64,000 bases of DNA from Granulicella sp. L46 (GTDB taxonomy: Bacteria > Acidobacteriota > Terriglobia > Terriglobales > Acidobacteriaceae), in assembly GCF_009765785.1 (NCBI RefSeq), contig NZ_LMUT01000003.1:1-64000 (forward strand), given 5' to 3'. A program made the position numbers and the translations under genes. Under the pieces are notes generated by a model, which saw only the letters and a program-made list of their open reading frames with translations, did not search any database and was not told where the DNA came from. Below are positions 62,198 through 64,000 of the stretch, one piece after another; the first letter of the stretch is position 1, and every line of letters begins with the position of its first letter.

Positions 62198-62974
62198 ATG
62201 ATCGATATGAAGGGCAAAGTGGCTGTGGTGTTTGGCCTCGCCAACAAGCGCAGCATCGCGTATGCCATCGCAGAAAAGCTGTCCGAGGCGGGGGCCACCC
62301 TGGTGCTGTGCTACCAGAGCGAGAGGTTGCGTGAAGAGTCGGAGGAGCTGATTGAAGCTCTTGGACAGAAGGGCACGGCGCGCGCGATTCAGTGCGACGT
62401 CTCGGTCGACGAGCAGATTGATGCTGCCTTTGCGCAGATCGCCGAAGCGTTTCCGGTCATCCACACGGTGGTACATTCGGTGGCCTTCGCTCCGCAGGAC
62501 GCTCTGAAGAACGATTTCCTGATGACCAAGCGCGAAGAGTTCCGCATTGCGCATGATGTCAGCGTTTATTCCCTGATTGCGATCGCGCGCGCGGCCGCTC
62601 CGCTGATGACTGAGGGTGGATCGATCATGACGTTGACTTACTACGGCAGCACCAAGGTTTTTCCGAACTACAACGTGATGGGCGTAGCGAAGGCGGCGCT
62701 CGAGGCCACGGTGCGATACCTTGCGGCGTCGCTGGGTTCTAAGGGGATTCGCGTGAATGCGATCTCGGCTGGGCCCATCAAGACGCTTGCCGCCCGCGGG
62801 GTTAGCGACTTTGCGACCATCCTGGACGCTGTCACAGCGCGCGCCCCACTGCATCGGAATATCGAGCAGCAGGAGGTTGGCAAGGTGGCGCTGTTCCTGG
62901 CCAGCGACCTCGCCAGCGGCATGACCGGCGGCGTGACGTTCGTGGATTGCGGGTTCAGCATCACCGGAATTTAA
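62198..62974 (+). CDS. fabI: Enoyl-[acyl-carrier-protein] reductase FabI
   Basis: Last step of each fatty-acid elongation cycle, using NADH; 258 residues. It shows the FabI-specific start KGKVAVVFGLANKRSIAYAIAEKLSEAGA and VVHSVAFAP. The active site LTYYGSTKVFPNYNVMGVAKAALE has the Tyr-x6-Lys pair, and VNAISAGPIKTLAARGV follows. AGGAG lies before the ATG. A stand-alone gene read in the same direction as its neighbours. Confidence 0.96.
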   Translation: MIDMKGKVAVVFGLANKRSIAYAIAEKLSEAGATLVLCYQSERLREESEELIEALGQKGTARAIQCDVSVDEQIDAAFAQIAEAFPVIHTVVHSVAFAPQDALKNDFLMTKREEFRIAHDVSVYSLIAIARAAAPLMTEGGSIMTLTYYGSTKVFPNYNVMGVAKAALEATVRYLAASLGSKGIRVNAISAGPIKTLAARGVSDFATILDAVTARAPLHRNIEQQEVGKVALFLASDLASGMTGGVTFVDCGFSITGI

Positions 62975-62999
62975 TGCATGGATTCAAAGGAGCTCAGAG

Positions 63000-63512
63000 G
63001 TGACCACCGCTGAATTATTGCTCGAAGACTTTGATGTTGAGATCTCTAACACCCGCCGCACGCTGGAGCGTGTGCCCGACGACAAGCCGGACTGGGTGCC
63101 GCACGATAAGTCGATGAAGCTGGGCAAGCTGGCCATGCACTGCGCAACTATGCCGTTGTTTGGCTATTACATTCTCGAAGACGAGGGCATGGACATGGCG
63201 AACTCCAAGCGCCCGCATGCGCCCCTGGTATTCGAGTCGCGCGAGCTTTGCCTTGAGCGCCTGGATGAGTCTGCGGCCAAATGTCGCGCCGCGGTGGCCG
63301 CCGCCAGCGATGAAGACCTGGCGAAGCTTTGGCCCTTCTCCTTTGGTGAGCACATGATCTCCAATGTCTCGCGCTCCAAGACCTACCGGCTGATGTTCTT
63401 CAATCACCTGATCCATCACACGGCACAGCTGGGCGTGTATCTGCGGCTCAACGAGATTCCCGTGCCTGCGCTGTATGGGCCGTCGGCGGACGAGCAGTGG
63501 GCGCCGAAGTAA
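63000..63512 (+). CDS. DinB-family protein
   Basis: A 170-residue four-helix-bundle protein. Possible metal-binding His residues lie in LGKLAMHCATM and FNHLIHHTAQLGVYLRLNEIPVP, the latter being the classic DinB C-terminal motif. Relatives act as thiol-dependent transferases (bacillithiol or mycothiol S-transferases) or have unknown roles. The start is GTG 63000 with AAGGAG seven bases upstream. It follows fabI by 25 bp and may share its transcript. Confidence 0.9.
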   Translation: MTTAELLLEDFDVEISNTRRTLERVPDDKPDWVPHDKSMKLGKLAMHCATMPLFGYYILEDEGMDMANSKRPHAPLVFESRELCLERLDESAAKCRAAVAAASDEDLAKLWPFSFGEHMISNVSRSKTYRLMFFNHLIHHTAQLGVYLRLNEIPVPALYGPSADEQWAPK

Positions 63513-63560
63513 TGCGTAATCGCTGACCTTCGCGGCGGTTTGCAGTATTCTTCTTGCACC

Positions 63561-64000
63561 ATGAGACTTTCAATTCTGACCGTCGCTCTCGCGGGCTGCA
63601 CGTTCGCCACGGCGGCGCAGCAGCCTGAAACTCACGTCACTGTTCTACACGCGGCTCGCATTCTCGATGTCGCCGCGGGCAAGGTTCTTTCGCCGGGCGA
63701 AGTACTGGTGGAAGGTGAGCGGATTCGCGAGGTAGGTTCCCATGTCACGCGGCCAGTCGGGGCTGTGGTGATCGACCTCGGCGATACGACGCTGATGCCT
63801 GGCCTCATCGACGTGCACACTCATCTCTTCCTCCACCCCGGCAACGAAGGTCTGCAGACGGTCGAGGAGTCCGTGCCGCAGCGAACCCTACAGGCTGCGG
63901 CTGCCGCGAAGGCCGATGTGATGGCCGGCTTCACCGCGGAGCGCGACATGGGGACAGAGGGAGCTGGGTGCGCCGATGTTGCTGTGCGCGATGCGATCAG
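63561..64000 (+). CDS. Amidohydrolase-family protein, N-terminal part (cut by window end)
   Basis: The frame stays open for 146 codons from ATG 63561 to the edge. It starts with an exported N-terminus (LTVALAGC lipobox-like at Cys13, or cleavage before QQPE). An amidohydrolase beta-sandwich follows (VLHAARILDVAAGKVLSPGEVLVEGERI). The metal-binding DVHTHLFLHPG (HxH) and TAERDMGTEGAG come next, similar to Xaa-Pro dipeptidase/imidazolonepropionase-like enzymes. Substrate and C-terminus are outside the window. Confidence 0.9.
   Translation, partial: MRLSILTVALAGCTFATAAQQPETHVTVLHAARILDVAAGKVLSPGEVLVEGERIREVGSHVTRPVGAVVIDLGDTTLMPGLIDVHTHLFLHPGNEGLQTVEESVPQRTLQAAAAAKADVMAGFTAERDMGTEGAGCADVAVRDAI

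Overview
The window looks like chromosomal DNA of an acidobacterium, most likely class Terriglobia (Granulicella/Edaphobacter/Terriglobus-like). This is inferred from the high-GC housekeeping genes, a sedolisin (S53) protease, DUF3857/transglutaminase/TPR proteins, FeoAB, a GH3 glycosidase next to a YCII protein and a sigma-factor remnant, and many dispersed intergenic repeats. No phage, plasmid, transposase or CRISPR array was found. Genus-level placement cannot be made from the sequence alone.

Layout. 1-3.0 kb: a GH3 glycosidase cut by the left edge, a decayed ECF sigma gene, a YCII gene, and tRNA-Gln(CTG) followed by two tandem 56-bp units that repeat its 3' end. 3.1-20.1 kb: PP2C phosphatase, a GT39-type membrane glycosyltransferase, a 1397-residue transglutaminase/TPR protein, an ABC exporter (ybbA/ybbP-like) divergent from a tesA-like esterase, truB, folE with two tandem 6-pyruvoyl-tetrahydropterin-synthase paralogues, and a GT2 glycosyltransferase. 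20.2-34.3 kb: TlpA-like lipoprotein, tRNA-Arg(ACG), feoAB, nadK, S53 peptidase, a large secreted protein of unknown function, a BLUF photoreceptor, tlyA, a thioesterase, and an ECF sigma/anti-sigma pair. 34.3-50.8 kb: a beta-propeller-like lipoprotein, DsbD, a redoxin, rarA, an SpoU methyltransferase, tsaC, ydcF, prfB (programmed frameshift) with lnt, an AT-hook-like protein, bactofilin and a MenC-like enolase. 50.9-64 kb: GNAT, mazG, uvrC, a second GT39-type protein, an APC permease, ksgA, ruvC, an envelope operon (amidase, GerMN protein, murI, EVE protein), fabI, DinB and the start of an amidohydrolase.

Functional themes: periplasmic redox and lipoprotein maturation (lnt, dsbD, tlpA, redoxin), peptidoglycan (murI, amidase, bactofilin), translation quality and tRNA/rRNA modification (truB, tsaC, ksgA, tlyA, prfB), and DNA repair (uvrC, ruvC, rarA, mazG).

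The two most unusual features are not genes. First, the + strand is C-rich from about 3 to 20 kb and G-rich from about 21.5 kb to the end, whatever the gene direction. All 21 asymmetric copies of the dispersed repeats that I counted flip orientation at the same place. Second, two intergenic arrays near that switch (18.89 and 23.54 kb) are built from 7-mers TGTCAAG/CTTGACA alternating in orientation at an 11-bp pitch. All coordinates, motifs and counts were read by eye; no database search was run.
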